DNA of 61,709 nucleotides from Nostocales cyanobacterium LEGE 12452 (GTDB lineage Bacteria > Cyanobacteriota > Cyanobacteriia > Cyanobacteriales > Nostocaceae): assembly GCA_015206945.1 (NCBI GenBank), contig JADEXV010000013.1:1-61709 (forward strand). Reading direction: 5' to 3'. This document shows, one piece after another, positions 1 to 9,622 of the stretch (positions within the stretch are counted from its first letter, which is position 1; each line of letters starts with the position of its first letter). A program made the position numbers and the translations under genes. Under the pieces are notes generated by a model, which did no database searches, was not told where the DNA came from, and saw only the letters and a list, made by a program, of their open reading frames with translations.

Positions 1-2237
1 ATGCTGTTGACCCTACTGCTATGCCCAGTCAGGGTGGTAATTTCTTTGCCCGTGTCCCGATTCCACAATTTGATGGTGCTGTCATGACTGGCGGAAGCTA
101 AAGTTTTGCCATCCGGGCTGAAGACGACGCTGCTGACCCAACTGCGATGTCCTTCCAAGCGATTTTGTTCACGAATATTTAGCAGAATATTCTGTAAACT
201 AAACAAAGGACTATAAGCAGGATAATCTGCTAGAGATTGTTGATCCTTGACCAGAGTTTTTAGTTCTTCCGCACTCTGCACTGCTAACAGCAGCCCCTCT
301 ATTTCCCTTGAAGGTACAAACTCCCGCAATGCAGCAGTTCCGTCTCGTTCCAATCGCGTAGCTATTAAAGCAATTTTTCTGGCTGCATCTGCCACATTCA
401 GAGCAATTTGCGCCTGCTTTTGTTCTTGTCTTGCCCGATTTAAATCTGCAACAGCTTTTTGACGCTGCTGTTGTGCCTCTTGTCGTTGTTGAATTGCTTG
501 GTTTGCCTGTCCTTCAGCTTCACTAGCCTTGGCGCTAGCTGCTGCCACTTTGTTTTGAGCTAGTTTTAGGTTTTGCTGTGCCTGATTCACTTTGACATTT
601 GCAACATTCAGTTTTGAGGTAGCATTACTAAGATTCCGTTTTACCTCTGCTACCTGTTCTGATATCCTTTGATTGTCGCGTGAGATTTTTTTATTATCTT
701 CCAATATCCGTTGATTATCTTGCTTAGTTGCTGCGGTTTCTGTTTTTGCTTTTTCTAATTCTGTTTGGGCTTTATCTGTTTGTGCCTTTGCTGTTCGCGC
801 TTGCCCTAATTGATATTGAGCCAATATTAATGATGCAACTGTCCCCAGCACAGTCAGTCCTAACACCACAGAACCAATGCGAATCCGTTGATTAGCTTTG
901 TGGTTCGCTTGTGCTAATACCTGCTTTGCCTGTTCCTCTGCTTCCAGCCTTTTCTGCACATCACGCTTTTCTAACTCTTGGCTAGCAGCTAAAAACTGAT
1001 AGTCCAAATCACTTAAACTTTTACCGACTGCCCATTCTTGGGCATCGTGCAAAGTCTTTCCCCGCAACAAACGCGACTCATCTTGACGTTCCGACTCAAC
1101 CCAGGCATTAAATGTATCGGAGTACGGGCGCAAGTTTGCTAAAATCTTGTCGCACCACTCTTGCTTAAACACCTCTGCATAAATTCGGTTATAAATTCGC
1201 AGTTTCCCCCCCCGCTTCACCACCAAACCCGTCAGCCGCAGTTCCGTTTGTTCAGGACTATCATCTGTTGCTATCTCTCCCTGCTGCAAAATCTGCTGAT
1301 ACAAACCCAACAATCGCCCAGTCCTCTGTTCTCCACTCTGCAAAATTCTGTCTCGAATCGTCTTCAAATGCTCAGGCTCATCTTGCGTCTCCCAATTCTC
1401 AATAATTCCCTCGCGTACCAATTCTTCCACCCAGTCCCCAGCCTCTAGTCCCCAATTCCTAGTCTCCAGTCCCCCCTGCACCAGCAACTTACAAACTTTT
1501 TGCGTCAAAAACGGCTGTCCTCCCGTCCAGCCCAGCACCACTTGCATGAACTCTTGAGAATCACCCAGTTCTGCCAATCCCTGTGCCAAGGGTTGCGCCT
1601 CTTGGAGTTGAAAGCCAGTTAAATCAATTGCCTGTCCAATATTAAAAGGTGTCCGGCGTTTGTCTTGAATCAAATCTGAGGGCGTAGATACTCCAATCAA
1701 AGCAAAGGTGAGGCGATTATATTCAGGATGGTCTGCTCGTCGGTTGTAGCAATCGCGGATAACTGCAAAAAAGTCATCTAAGTTGAATGAAAGACTCAGA
1801 ACGCTGTCAATTTCATCAATAAAAATAACAATCTTTTCAGTAATTGTTTTTAGTAAAATTGTTTCAATAAACTTGCTCAAGCGCTGTACTGGTGAAAGCA
1901 ACCCGTTATCAGTCCACCAAGTATCTAAATCAAAAGTTGTATAAATATTCAAACTTCCCACCAGAGTATCAATCACCCCGGCATACCACTGTTCTGGCGT
2001 AATATCTGCCGTCCCAATAGCTGTTATATCAACAACAGCACAAGCAAATCCCTCAGTTTGCAAACGCTGCATTACCTGCACCCGCAAGCTAGATTTCCCC
2101 ATCTGCCGGGAATTTAGTACATAACAAAAATCCCCAACCTTCAAGCCTTCATAGAGGTCATAGTCAGCTTGCCGTCTAACATAAGTTGGCGCATTTTGAG
2201 GCAGACTACCACCGACTTGATATTGGTACTGGGTCAT
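1..2237 (-). CDS. AAA-like ATPase with coiled coil and C-terminal WD40 repeats (3' end outside window)
   Basis: The frame is open from ATG at 2237 to the window edge, giving about 745 residues. In order: an AAA-like (AAA_35-type) NTPase with P-loop SRQMGKSS near residue 43-50 and a Walker B-like VIFIDEIDS near 138; a helical region; one predicted membrane segment near 450-470 ([17 protein letters not shown]); a long Gln/Ala/Lys-rich coiled coil to about 600; then the first WD40 repeats ([19 protein letters not shown]). Such STAND-like ATPase/WD40 proteins are numerous in filamentous cyanobacteria and are thought to act as sensors or scaffolds; the ligand is unknown. It is the last of a run of minus-strand genes, 95 bases after the nuclease-like gene. 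The end of the propeller is not visible. Confidence 0.85.
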   Translation of the reverse strand, partial: MTQYQYQVGGSLPQNAPTYVRRQADYDLYEGLKVGDFCYVLNSRQMGKSSLRVQVMQRLQTEGFACAVVDITAIGTADITPEQWYAGVIDTLVGSLNIYTTFDLDTWWTDNGLLSPVQRLSKFIETILLKTITEKIVIFIDEIDSVLSLSFNLDDFFAVIRDCYNRRADHPEYNRLTFALIGVSTPSDLIQDKRRTPFNIGQAIDLTGFQLQEAQPLAQGLAELGDSQEFMQVVLGWTGGQPFLTQKVCKLLVQGGLETRNWGLEAGDWVEELVREGIIENWETQDEPEHLKTIRDRILQSGEQRTGRLLGLYQQILQQGEIATDDSPEQTELRLTGLVVKRGGKLRIYNRIYAEVFKQEWCDKILANLRPYSDTFNAWVESERQDESRLLRGKTLHDAQEWAVGKSLSDLDYQFLAASQELEKRDVQKRLEAEEQAKQVLAQANHKANQRIRIGSVVLGLTVLGTVASLILAQYQLGQARTAKAQTDKAQTELEKAKTETAATKQDNQRILEDNKKISRDNQRISEQVAEVKRNLSNATSKLNVANVKVNQAQQNLKLAQNKVAAASAKASEAEGQANQAIQQRQEAQQQRQKAVADLNRARQEQKQAQIALNVADAARKIALIATRLERDGTAALREFVPSREIEGLLLAVQSAEELKTLVKDQQSLADYPAYSPLFSLQNILLNIREQNRLEGHRSWVSSVVFSPDGKTLASASHDSTIKLWNRDTGKEITTLTGHSSRVNS

Positions 2238-2332
2238 AAACAATTAAAAATTAAAAATTAAAAATTATGAAGTCCAAGCTAGTTTGGTTTTGGTATAGTG
2301 CGTTAGCCAATGGCATAACACACCCTACAAGA

Positions 2333-2959
2333 TTACGAATTACGAATTAAATGAGCTAGGTGTTTTAACACTTTCAAGACAATATATATGTCATCACGAC
2401 TATCTAAAGCAAACAAATCAGATAGAGCGTATTGTGGAGTTTCAGTTTTTAGCAGTTTGATAAATCTAAATTCATTCCCATTGGTGACAAACCCAAAAAC
2501 AGGTTTAGCCGAAGTTGCATCTGCCAACATATAAGCCAATGCTTGTGGAATTGCTGGCACTAAGGAGTAATCTGCTCGTTTCGCCTCAACAACGAGAACC
2601 CAAAATGGAGGATGAAACACCAAGATATCAATACGTCCTCTAATAATTGTGCCTTCGTCTTCAGAAGAAATTCTTACCTCTTCTTCCGACGCAATGTAAA
2701 AAGGCGGTTGATAAAAACCTGCTAGACGCAATATCGGAGATAGCACTACCATTTTGACTACAGGTTCTAAAATTTGGTAGCGGGATAAATGCAAATATTC
2801 TGCCTTGACTTCGTTAAGAGATTGCTTTTCTAAATCACTCAACTCAGGTAAATCTTGCTGCCACTCTAAAAAAAACTGTTCGTTGTCTGCACGTTGTAAC
2901 CCAAATTCATCAATAAGTTGGGCTAGGGTGATATCTTTTCCTTGAATAACTTGAACCAT
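2333..2959 (-). CDS. PD-(D/E)XK nuclease-like protein (restriction-endonuclease-fold, HsdR N-terminal-like)
   Basis: A 208-residue protein. The core GRIDILVFHPPFWVLVVEAK has the D-x(n)-E-x-K layout of the PD-(D/E)XK nuclease fold, as in type I restriction R-subunit N-termini. The N-terminal 60 residues are helical and Glu-rich; no helicase or DNA-binding domain is attached. Standalone proteins of this type are common in cyanobacteria and their substrate is not established. It lies 65 bases downstream of the CHAT-AAA gene and just upstream of the AAA-WD40 gene, all on the minus strand, so co-transcription is plausible. Nuclease activity is inferred only from the motif. Confidence 0.75.
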   Translation of the reverse strand: MVQVIQGKDITLAQLIDEFGLQRADNEQFFLEWQQDLPELSDLEKQSLNEVKAEYLHLSRYQILEPVVKMVVLSPILRLAGFYQPPFYIASEEEVRISSEDEGTIIRGRIDILVFHPPFWVLVVEAKRADYSLVPAIPQALAYMLADATSAKPVFGFVTNGNEFRFIKLLKTETPQYALSDLFALDSRDDIYIVLKVLKHLAHLIRNS

Positions 2960-3024
2960 TGTTAAACCTTTTTGTTAAATGGTAATTGCAGATAAAAGTC
3001 TTATTGCACTCCTAATGTACTTTT

Positions 3025-4665
3025 TTAATTTTTCAACCCCAAGCGATGCCCAAAATATTGACGATACAATTTACACAGTGGCACCACTTCATTGCCTTGA
3101 AACTTAACTAACCCCATACTGCGGAGTTTAAACGCTTCAGTTGTGCCTACATCCACGGGGCGATTTGCTGTCATCACTTGTTTAACCGCCGCTAGCAATT
3201 CTGCATCCTCTTGCAAGTTCAGCCAATGGCGGCGCAGATGGTCACTGTAAGGCCCTTCCTCGGTTGCCGCGATTTTTTGCAGATTTTTCAGCGTCATCCT
3301 ACCACGGGCAATTTCATAAAGCGCTACCCGCACTAAATAAGGATGACCACCCACCAGTGTCATTAATTCTTCAATTTGTGATTCGGGCCAATTGAGTCCG
3401 TGACGCTGTACCAAGTCTTGTACTTGTATTTGATTTAAGTCTGGCAACTCAATAGGTAAACCCACATTAAAAGGTGACTGATTAATATTGAGCGGTATAT
3501 AAACTTCCTTAGAATGCACAATCACCAACCGGAGATTTTTCCAAACTGTCTCATTCTTTGACCGCTCATGCCAAGCTCGTAGCAATCCAAAAAAATCAGC
3601 CGCAATTATCGGATGCTTAAAAACTTCATCGACTTCATCCAAACCTATAGCTAAGGGGCTATTAATGGCGGGTAATAAATACCGTTGAAAGTAATTTGTA
3701 CATTTATTCTTGCTACCTAAAACACCCTTCCAATACTCGTCTAATTTATCGGGTAGATTCAGTTCGTAGGTAATGCTGGCACAGAACCACTGCAAAAACT
3801 GATCTAAATTAGCGAGAAATTCTGCATCGGCTGACTGGAAATTTACAGGTGCTGTCTTATATTCATGTTGACTAGCATGATGGAGAACCCGCGACATCAG
3901 CGAAGTTTTGCCCATCTGCCGGGGAGCTTTGATGCGAATTAAGGCCCCTGGTTGAAGAATCGCTTCATAACAGTCTACCTCAATAGGCGATCGCTCGACA
4001 TAGAACGCAGAGTTTAGAGCCACCTGCCCTTCTGGATTTTCTAAGGAGACTGCTGTTTTTATCTCGGTATCTGGAATAGCTTCGTTAGCAGAGATAGCAC
4101 CTTGGGGATTGTTCCGACTTTTCAGCACTGGAGTCGAAGACTCTGGAATACTTTCTAAATCAATAGCGCTACAGCCAAACTCATAAGCATCCTCATAAGA
4201 CCTATCAGCACCCAGTGCATCATAAAAGCCTACCGCAAATTTAATTGCGGCGCGATCGCCAATTGCCCGATTCATCCCAACTACACAGTTAATGTGTTGA
4301 TAAATTGCCTCAGCTTGCACCTGGCTATAACAGGCATTTAATAATACACACTCAATTTTGTCTTTAAATAACTTAAATAGCCTTGCCAGTGACTCTGTAC
4401 TCACCAGCTGCATTTCCCCTGTATTATTTTCCAAGGCTAAACCTTGATTTCCTCCACCATGTCCAGAAAAATGGATGATATGAGGATTATGATCTAAAAG
4501 CGCACGCCGCAAATCGTCAGGACGCACTGCCCATTTAGTAATAAGTTCAAACTTATCTCGGCTGCGAGAGCGTTGCAACCCTTCCTGAATTTCCCTAACT
4601 TCCTCGTCCAAGCGAAGTTTGTCTGTCGTTGTGGGATTAGCTGACACAATCAGGATTTTTTTCAC
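3025..4665 (-). CDS. CHAT-domain (caspase-like) protease fused to AAA-like ATPase
   Basis: 546 residues. Residues 1-180 form a CHAT domain: the catalytic His is expected in HFSGHG (H69) and the catalytic Cys in LLNACYS (C112). Residues 215-540 form an AAA-like ATPase of the same family as the gene ending at position 1: P-loop APRQMGKTS at about 247-255, Walker B-like AIGLDEVDEVF near 340, and a C-terminal winged-helix-like part. CHAT proteases are caspase/separase relatives, in several known cases activated by a sensor partner. The fusion suggests an ATPase switch controlling proteolysis, which is inference. Its start is 409 bases from the kinase gene, and a 21-bp tandem array lies between them. 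Confidence 0.85.
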   Translation of the reverse strand: MKKILIVSANPTTTDKLRLDEEVREIQEGLQRSRSRDKFELITKWAVRPDDLRRALLDHNPHIIHFSGHGGGNQGLALENNTGEMQLVSTESLARLFKLFKDKIECVLLNACYSQVQAEAIYQHINCVVGMNRAIGDRAAIKFAVGFYDALGADRSYEDAYEFGCSAIDLESIPESSTPVLKSRNNPQGAISANEAIPDTEIKTAVSLENPEGQVALNSAFYVERSPIEVDCYEAILQPGALIRIKAPRQMGKTSLMSRVLHHASQHEYKTAPVNFQSADAEFLANLDQFLQWFCASITYELNLPDKLDEYWKGVLGSKNKCTNYFQRYLLPAINSPLAIGLDEVDEVFKHPIIAADFFGLLRAWHERSKNETVWKNLRLVIVHSKEVYIPLNINQSPFNVGLPIELPDLNQIQVQDLVQRHGLNWPESQIEELMTLVGGHPYLVRVALYEIARGRMTLKNLQKIAATEEGPYSDHLRRHWLNLQEDAELLAAVKQVMTANRPVDVGTTEAFKLRSMGLVKFQGNEVVPLCKLYRQYFGHRLGLKN

Positions 4666-4748
4666 AGCGCTATCAACTATTGAATGCAGTCTTCTGGCTT
4701 AGATGTAGTTTACTACAGCAGGTAAGTAGACAATTACCGATAGCGCAT

Positions 4749-4937
4749 TACCGTTAATGAGTCTTTGAACTCCATTAATGAGTCTTTGAACTCCATTAAA
4801 GAGTCTTTTAGCTCCATTAACGAGTCTTTGAACTCCATTAATGAGCCTTTTAGCTTCATTAATGAGGCTTTGAACTCCATTAATGAGGCTTTGAACTCCA
4901 TTAATGAGTCTTTTAGCTCCATTAACGAGTCTTTGAT
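4749..4937. repeat. 21-bp tandem repeat array, nine units
   Basis: Nine consecutive 21-base units, consensus CTCCATTAATGAGTCTTTGA plus A. Unit ends alternate between TTTGAA and TTTTAG. Because 21 is divisible by three, reading frames through it give perfect heptad peptides: on the minus strand LINGVQS or KDSLMEF repeats, on the plus strand NSINESL repeats. Minus-strand ORFs of 98 codons (4699-4995) and 81 codons (4734-4979) and a plus-strand ORF of 72 codons (4765-4983) all cover it. A short coiled-coil protein (the KDSLMEF frame) is possible, but nothing selects one frame, so it is listed as a repeat. Confidence 0.9.
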
Positions 4938-5074
4938 ACTCGTGAAAATGACAGCAATTTTTACAAGTGTGGAATACACATAATTTTAGGGGCACAATAT
5001 ATTGTGCCCCTACGCGTGTAATCTATTCAATCGAAAACCGCTGTAATCCTTAGCCAGATGCAACCTAATTAATC

Positions 5075-6133
5075 TTAATTTCCGATTTTATCTTGGCAAC
5101 TTGCGTTTAAATCAAAACTTTGACATTCTCTAGCTTCCAGTAATTGCCTAACCGTATCACTAGGCTGACAACTCATCAAAGTTGCCCCCATTGTAGCCAG
5201 TGTAACAACAGTAGCTAGTCCCAACAAAGTAGCTCGATTTCTAGGTTTGATTGTCCTGATTAAATTAGCTATCCCAGTCGCACTACCAATAACCTCGATT
5301 GTCTCAAGTGCTTCCAAAGCAATAGCCGCATTAGCATAGCGACGTTTTCGATTGCGTTCCACCATTTTCATCAACCACCACCGGAAACGCGGACTGATTT
5401 GAGGAACTAATTGCTGAAAATTAAAGCGATAGTTATCATCAATTAATTTCCCAATTTCAACAGAACGGGTATTAGTAAGTAAGCAAATCAGTGTTGCTCC
5501 TAAACTATATAAATCTGATGCCTCAGTCAGGGAATGACCAAACTGTTCCTCTGGTGGCATAAAACCTGGGGTTCCTGCTACAAAGCTGCTCAGAGCTACT
5601 TTTGCACCCTGTATCCTAGCCAAACCGAAATCAACCAAATAAGCATTTAGTTGCTCATCAACTAAAATATTCTCTGGTTTGATATCCCGATGAATAATTG
5701 GCGGAATTTGCTTTTGTAGATAAACCAAAATCTCTAAGATTGACAAAGCAATTTGCTTAATTTCTTCTGGATTAAAACTGCTCATCAAGCCTAAAGATGG
5801 GGCATTTTTGTATTCCTGCACCAGATAAAAAGCCCCTGGCATTTCAAAAGAATCTACATAACGAGGGATGCGAGAATGATTTAGTTGCTGCAAAATTTCG
5901 ATTTCGCGCTGATATGCTTTTACACCTGATAAATCAGCATCCGCACGAGCAAAACAAAACTCTTTAATTACTACTTGTTGCTTAGAGTTGAGAACATTAG
6001 CTAAGTAAGTAATGCGTCCCCCTTCTCGGTTGCGTCCTAATTCGCTGATAACTTGATAGCCTTGTTTAGAAAAATCTGGATAGTGATTTAAGGGAATTGC
6101 CCCTTTATGTCCATTATGCACATCAAGCTCCAT
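5075..6133 (-). CDS. Ser/Thr protein kinase with C-terminal membrane anchor
   Basis: 352 residues, Hanks-type kinase: glycine-rich loop near 31-40, ATP-binding Lys in VVIKEF (K57), catalytic HRDIKPEN (148-155), DFG (168-170), and the activation segment GTPGFMPPEEQ. A hydrophobic stretch at about 302-322 (LLGLATVVTLATMGATLM) precedes a Cys-containing tail, so the kinase domain would face the cytoplasm. The target is unknown. It is the first gene of the minus-strand run that continues with the CHAT-AAA protein, separated by the 21-bp repeat array. Confidence 0.9.
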   Translation of the reverse strand: MELDVHNGHKGAIPLNHYPDFSKQGYQVISELGRNREGGRITYLANVLNSKQQVVIKEFCFARADADLSGVKAYQREIEILQQLNHSRIPRYVDSFEMPGAFYLVQEYKNAPSLGLMSSFNPEEIKQIALSILEILVYLQKQIPPIIHRDIKPENILVDEQLNAYLVDFGLARIQGAKVALSSFVAGTPGFMPPEEQFGHSLTEASDLYSLGATLICLLTNTRSVEIGKLIDDNYRFNFQQLVPQISPRFRWWLMKMVERNRKRRYANAAIALEALETIEVIGSATGIANLIRTIKPRNRATLLGLATVVTLATMGATLMSCQPSDTVRQLLEARECQSFDLNASCQDKIGN

Positions 6134-6280
6134 TAGAAATCACATGACTTTGATTCTGTCAAGGTGCAATTATAAAGATTAAGATCCACTCACCCAGATT
6201 GTTAGGCTCATTTCTACCCTGTATGGGCCAAAACGCATTAGCAGAAAGTATCTTTGCATTTGCGTCTTGGCGCGAAATTG

Positions 6281-7174
6281 TTAACTTTGTGCTAGCCAAT
6301 CGACAATCTGGGCATTGACAACATCTGGAACCTCATCGTGGGGACAATGACCGGCATTGGGAATGGGAACAATTTTGATATCTTTGCCATTCTCCCGCGC
6401 CTTTTCGTAAATCTTGGCCCCGGTAATTGGTGTCCAAGGATCATCAGCACCCCAAATTACTAATAGGGGACGTTCTACTTTGGGCAAAAGTTCCTCTGGG
6501 CTTGGGCCAGGAGGGGCTGTGAGAATCGAGGCGAAAACTTTTTGCGCTCCTGGGTCGCAAGAGGGAGTATAAAGTAAATCGACTAATTCATCAGTGACGG
6601 CTTCACGGTTCCGGTAAACTTGGTAGAGGGTGCGGCGAATCTGGGCTTTTTGACGGATGCGGTTATAGACAAATTTACCTGTAATTGGCGATCGCACAAA
6701 CCGATTAAAAGTTGACATCACAATCCGTAGTGGCGGGTTCAATTCGTGGGGACGATGACTCAAGCCACCCGCAGAGTTAATTAAAATACCACCAGCAGCA
6801 ATTTCTGGATGTTCCACCAGTACTATTAAGCTCAAAAGTGCGCCGATGGAGTTGCCAATAAATACAGCAGGTTCTTGGATGTGTGCTGTGCAGAAATCTT
6901 TTAGCAGTTCCACCCAAACTTCCACAGTGTAATCAATGGGCGCTTTATCAGAACCGCCGAAACCTAAAAGGTCTATGGCAAACACTTGGTAGCCAGCATC
7001 AGCTAAAACTGGGATATTTTTGCGCCAGTGTCCAATGGAAGCACCAAAGCCGTGAACCAGTACCAAAGGGCGTCCTGTACCCATGACAGTGTACTGGATT
7101 TTGTAACCCTGCCAATTCCAAATGAATTTTTCAAAGGCGTCTTGAGTTGGAAGCTGTTGTGTAGTTACAGTCAT
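6281..7174 (-). CDS. alpha/beta-fold hydrolase
   Basis: 297 residues of a classical alpha/beta hydrolase: oxyanion-hole motif HGFG (41-44), nucleophile elbow GNSIG with Ser109, acid in WGADDPW (D244 or D245), and catalytic His in NAGHCPHD (H276). The cap region is about 120 residues long. It resembles the haloalkane dehalogenase/epoxide hydrolase branch frequent in cyanobacteria. The substrate cannot be read from the sequence. It is transcribed alone, divergently from the SLH gene that starts 190 bases away. Confidence 0.85.
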   Translation of the reverse strand: MTVTTQQLPTQDAFEKFIWNWQGYKIQYTVMGTGRPLVLVHGFGASIGHWRKNIPVLADAGYQVFAIDLLGFGGSDKAPIDYTVEVWVELLKDFCTAHIQEPAVFIGNSIGALLSLIVLVEHPEIAAGGILINSAGGLSHRPHELNPPLRIVMSTFNRFVRSPITGKFVYNRIRQKAQIRRTLYQVYRNREAVTDELVDLLYTPSCDPGAQKVFASILTAPPGPSPEELLPKVERPLLVIWGADDPWTPITGAKIYEKARENGKDIKIVPIPNAGHCPHDEVPDVVNAQIVDWLAQS

Positions 7175-7364
7175 TAATAAGATTCATAAAGTGTTTCTTC
7201 AAATATATTAATGTCTCTGACCTCATAACTCCCTACTCCGTACAGACATGATTAATCGCGTCTCTCCCTACTGATTTAGATGTTAGTTTTATCCACTCCA
7301 AGGGATTAATAAGTCAAGGGATACCAACTACCCCTGTGCCTTTTTAGACGAATGGTAGTGTGAG

Positions 7365-9062
7365 ATGAAATACATGAATCAAAATTACTTTGCTCAAATG
7401 AGCAAGTTTGTTCTGGCTGCAACCTCTGTGGCAATATTTTCACCAATAGCTTCTGCCTACGCAACTTTAGGATTCTCTACCACCGTCGCCCAAATATCTG
7501 ATCATTCCACAGGTCAACAACTTTTAGCCGATAAGAAAGTCGAGACAAGAAGCCGTACTACTACTATTGAGCGACAAACTATCACTACAGAAAGCCGTAA
7601 TAGTACTGTTTCTGCAAAAGGAAAAAAAACAGGTTTTAGCCTTGCCATTTGGGAACCATCGGGTAACTTGTCAGAGGTGATTGCTCGCATTTCTGTCAAA
7701 AGCAAAGGTGGCAAGGGCTATTTAAAAGAGCGCTTTTTAGGTGATTACAAGTACAAGATTAAGCAAAAAGCAAAATTTGCCAAGGGGTTAAAAGCTAGCG
7801 ATCGCATCGTCGTGCGATTGTATGATGTTCAAAACCGCTTTATTGGCTACAGCGAATTTGAATGTTTGTCTGCAAACACCACAGTTAACCTGGTTTTGTC
7901 AGCCAAGCCTACAGAATACCAAGTAGTTCGCACTGTTTATGGTGTTGATGCTGACCAAAACGGCACTATTGACGCAGGTACCACCACCTACGACTACTTC
8001 ACTCAAGTTAGCGGCCAACGTGTTAGTTTCCTAAGCAGTTCCCAAACCTTCCAAGGTAGTCAGTTCCAAGTAGAAGGTTTGTCAAAAATTGCAGGAACCA
8101 GCGTTTATCCGGTCTCTTTTACTCAAGGTGAGTATGCTTTAGTACGTCAGTCATTCGTTAGTGTCTTTAGTTCCGACTTGGCAGAGGCTTTGCAAGCTAC
8201 TCCTGGCAGCTTGGTGCAGGTGATTGAAGTCAGCGATAACTCTAGCTACGATATCAGCCAAATGCTGATGAATTATCGCCAAGTTGGGATGTCTCGCGCT
8301 CTCCAAGTTGGGTTTTCTGATGTTTCCACAGACTATTGGGCTAAAGATTTTATTGCCGAATTAGCCTCAATGGAAATTCTCGAAGGTTTTCCTGATGGGA
8401 CTTTCCGCCCTGATGCACCAGTAACTCGTGCCCAATTTGCGGCAATGCTGCAAAAAGCCTTTACCAAAGGGAAAATTCGTCGAGCGATCGCATTTAAAGA
8501 TATCTCAACTCAATATTGGGCTTACAATGCCATCAGCGAAGTTTATCAAATGGGCTTTTTAAACGCTGTCATTGGCAAAGGTTTCAACCCCAGCCAAAGC
8601 CTTTCTCGCCTTGACATTTTGGTAGCATTAGCGCGGGGATTAAATTATCAAAGCAGTGGTTCCACGGATACAATTTTATCTGTTTACAGCGATGCAACTA
8701 CTATTCGTAGTGAATATCGCAGTCTGATTGCTGCTCTCACACAACGCGGTATAGTCGTCAACTATCCCAATGTGAACTTGCTAAATGTTGAACGGGTCGC
8801 AACCAGGTCTGAAGTATCTGCTTTGCTATACCAAGCCCTATCTAGCACCGGAGAGGTAGCAAACATCTCCTCGCAGTATGTCGTTGGACAACAACAACAA
8901 GTTGCAGTTGAGGAGCAGACTGAAACTTCAACCGAGGGCGCAAAGCCGCGTCGCCAGTGCAACCAAGGAATTGGTAATGGTGCTGAGGGCTGTGATCCAG
9001 GCAATTCCAGTCCTCATGGTGGCAGTAACGATGAAGGTGGACGCACACCTGGCAAAAAGTAA
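7365..9062 (+). CDS. SLH-domain envelope protein
   Basis: 565 residues with a signal peptide (hydrophobic LAATSVAIFSPIASAYA near residue 30). The middle has no recognised domain. Two clear S-layer homology modules follow (GFSDVSTDYWAKDFIAEL with EGFPDGTFRPDAPVTRAQFA, about 310-365; and FKDISTQYWAYNAISEVYQ, about 375-425), with a weaker third to about 490. The tail is Gly/Asn/Pro-rich and ends GGRTPGKK. SLH modules bind peptidoglycan-linked polymer, so an envelope-bound location is expected. The start ATG at 7365 was chosen because it opens the signal peptide; a second ATG lies three codons on. Confidence 0.85.
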   Translation: MKYMNQNYFAQMSKFVLAATSVAIFSPIASAYATLGFSTTVAQISDHSTGQQLLADKKVETRSRTTTIERQTITTESRNSTVSAKGKKTGFSLAIWEPSGNLSEVIARISVKSKGGKGYLKERFLGDYKYKIKQKAKFAKGLKASDRIVVRLYDVQNRFIGYSEFECLSANTTVNLVLSAKPTEYQVVRTVYGVDADQNGTIDAGTTTYDYFTQVSGQRVSFLSSSQTFQGSQFQVEGLSKIAGTSVYPVSFTQGEYALVRQSFVSVFSSDLAEALQATPGSLVQVIEVSDNSSYDISQMLMNYRQVGMSRALQVGFSDVSTDYWAKDFIAELASMEILEGFPDGTFRPDAPVTRAQFAAMLQKAFTKGKIRRAIAFKDISTQYWAYNAISEVYQMGFLNAVIGKGFNPSQSLSRLDILVALARGLNYQSSGSTDTILSVYSDATTIRSEYRSLIAALTQRGIVVNYPNVNLLNVERVATRSEVSALLYQALSSTGEVANISSQYVVGQQQQVAVEEQTETSTEGAKPRRQCNQGIGNGAEGCDPGNSSPHGGSNDEGGRTPGKK

Positions 9063-9073
9063 CACCAATTTTT

Positions 9074-9511
9074 TTAAGAGACGCGATTAATCGCGTCTCT
9101 AGCTTGCTCAACTGTAAAACTAATTTCCTGACCATAAGAAATTTCCAGTGTATGACCATCTGGGTCTTGCAGATAAGCCCAGTAACCAACCGGATAGCCC
9201 CAGTCATTTGGCCCAGCCAACAATATTCCCTCAGTGCGTGCCTCATTGCACAGGCGATCAATTTCCCCACGATTCTGATAAGCTACCCCAAGATGGGATT
9301 GTGGTAAGAGTGCGCCTTCTACTTTAGGTACTTTAATTAGGACAATCACAAAAGGTCTAGTCAGGTCACTAATCCAAGCAACATCTGATTGAGTCGCTTG
9401 ATCAATGCGATGATGCACGACTGTCATCTGAGCATACTTTGCATAAAATGAGATACTTGCATCAACATCACTGACTGCAAGTGCAACGTGAGTAAAACCA
9501 AGATCAGACAT
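9074..9511 (-). CDS. VOC (glyoxalase/bleomycin-resistance fold) family protein
   Basis: 145 residues from the ATG at 9511, preferred over the upstream in-frame ATG at 9541 because GGAG sits seven bases before it and the fold begins at once (FTHVALAVSDVDASISFY). The C-terminal half carries the paired beta-alpha module with PVGYWAYLQDPDGHTLEIS, where the final Glu is a typical metal ligand. The function within the VOC superfamily cannot be specified. The last codons and stop lie in a perfect palindrome (9077-9100) shared with the end of the convergent SLH gene region. Confidence 0.8.
   Translation of the reverse strand: MSDLGFTHVALAVSDVDASISFYAKYAQMTVVHHRIDQATQSDVAWISDLTRPFVIVLIKVPKVEGALLPQSHLGVAYQNRGEIDRLCNEARTEGILLAGPNDWGYPVGYWAYLQDPDGHTLEISYGQEISFTVEQARDAINRVS
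9077..9100. terminator. 24-bp perfect palindrome between convergent genes
   Basis: A perfect inverted repeat (AGAGACGCGATT and its complement) lies 14 bases after the SLH stop and encodes the last residues of the minus-strand VOC gene. Position suggests a bidirectional terminator, although a clear T-run follows on neither side; it could equally be a dispersed repeat. Part of the same sequence (GATTAATCGCGTCTC) recurs near 7250. Confidence 0.5.
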
Positions 9512-9622
9512 AAAAAAACTCCGTGGTAGACTTGACCGCACGAATGTAGGTGTTGGTCTTAGTGCTTACTAAGAAAGGTGACACCATTGATAATGAAGGT
9601 AGGCGTTATCTTCACAAAATTT

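Noticed and set aside
247-462. Plus-strand ORFs at 247-462 and 1161-1448 inside the AAA-WD40 gene
   Set aside because: Antisense to a long gene with clear domains; no motifs of their own.
4749-4937. Possible CRISPR array
   Set aside because: Units are contiguous 21-mers with no spacers between them.
8842-9270. 142-codon minus-strand ORF overlapping the SLH and VOC genes
   Set aside because: Lies across two well-supported genes in another frame, with no recognisable motifs; a shadow frame.
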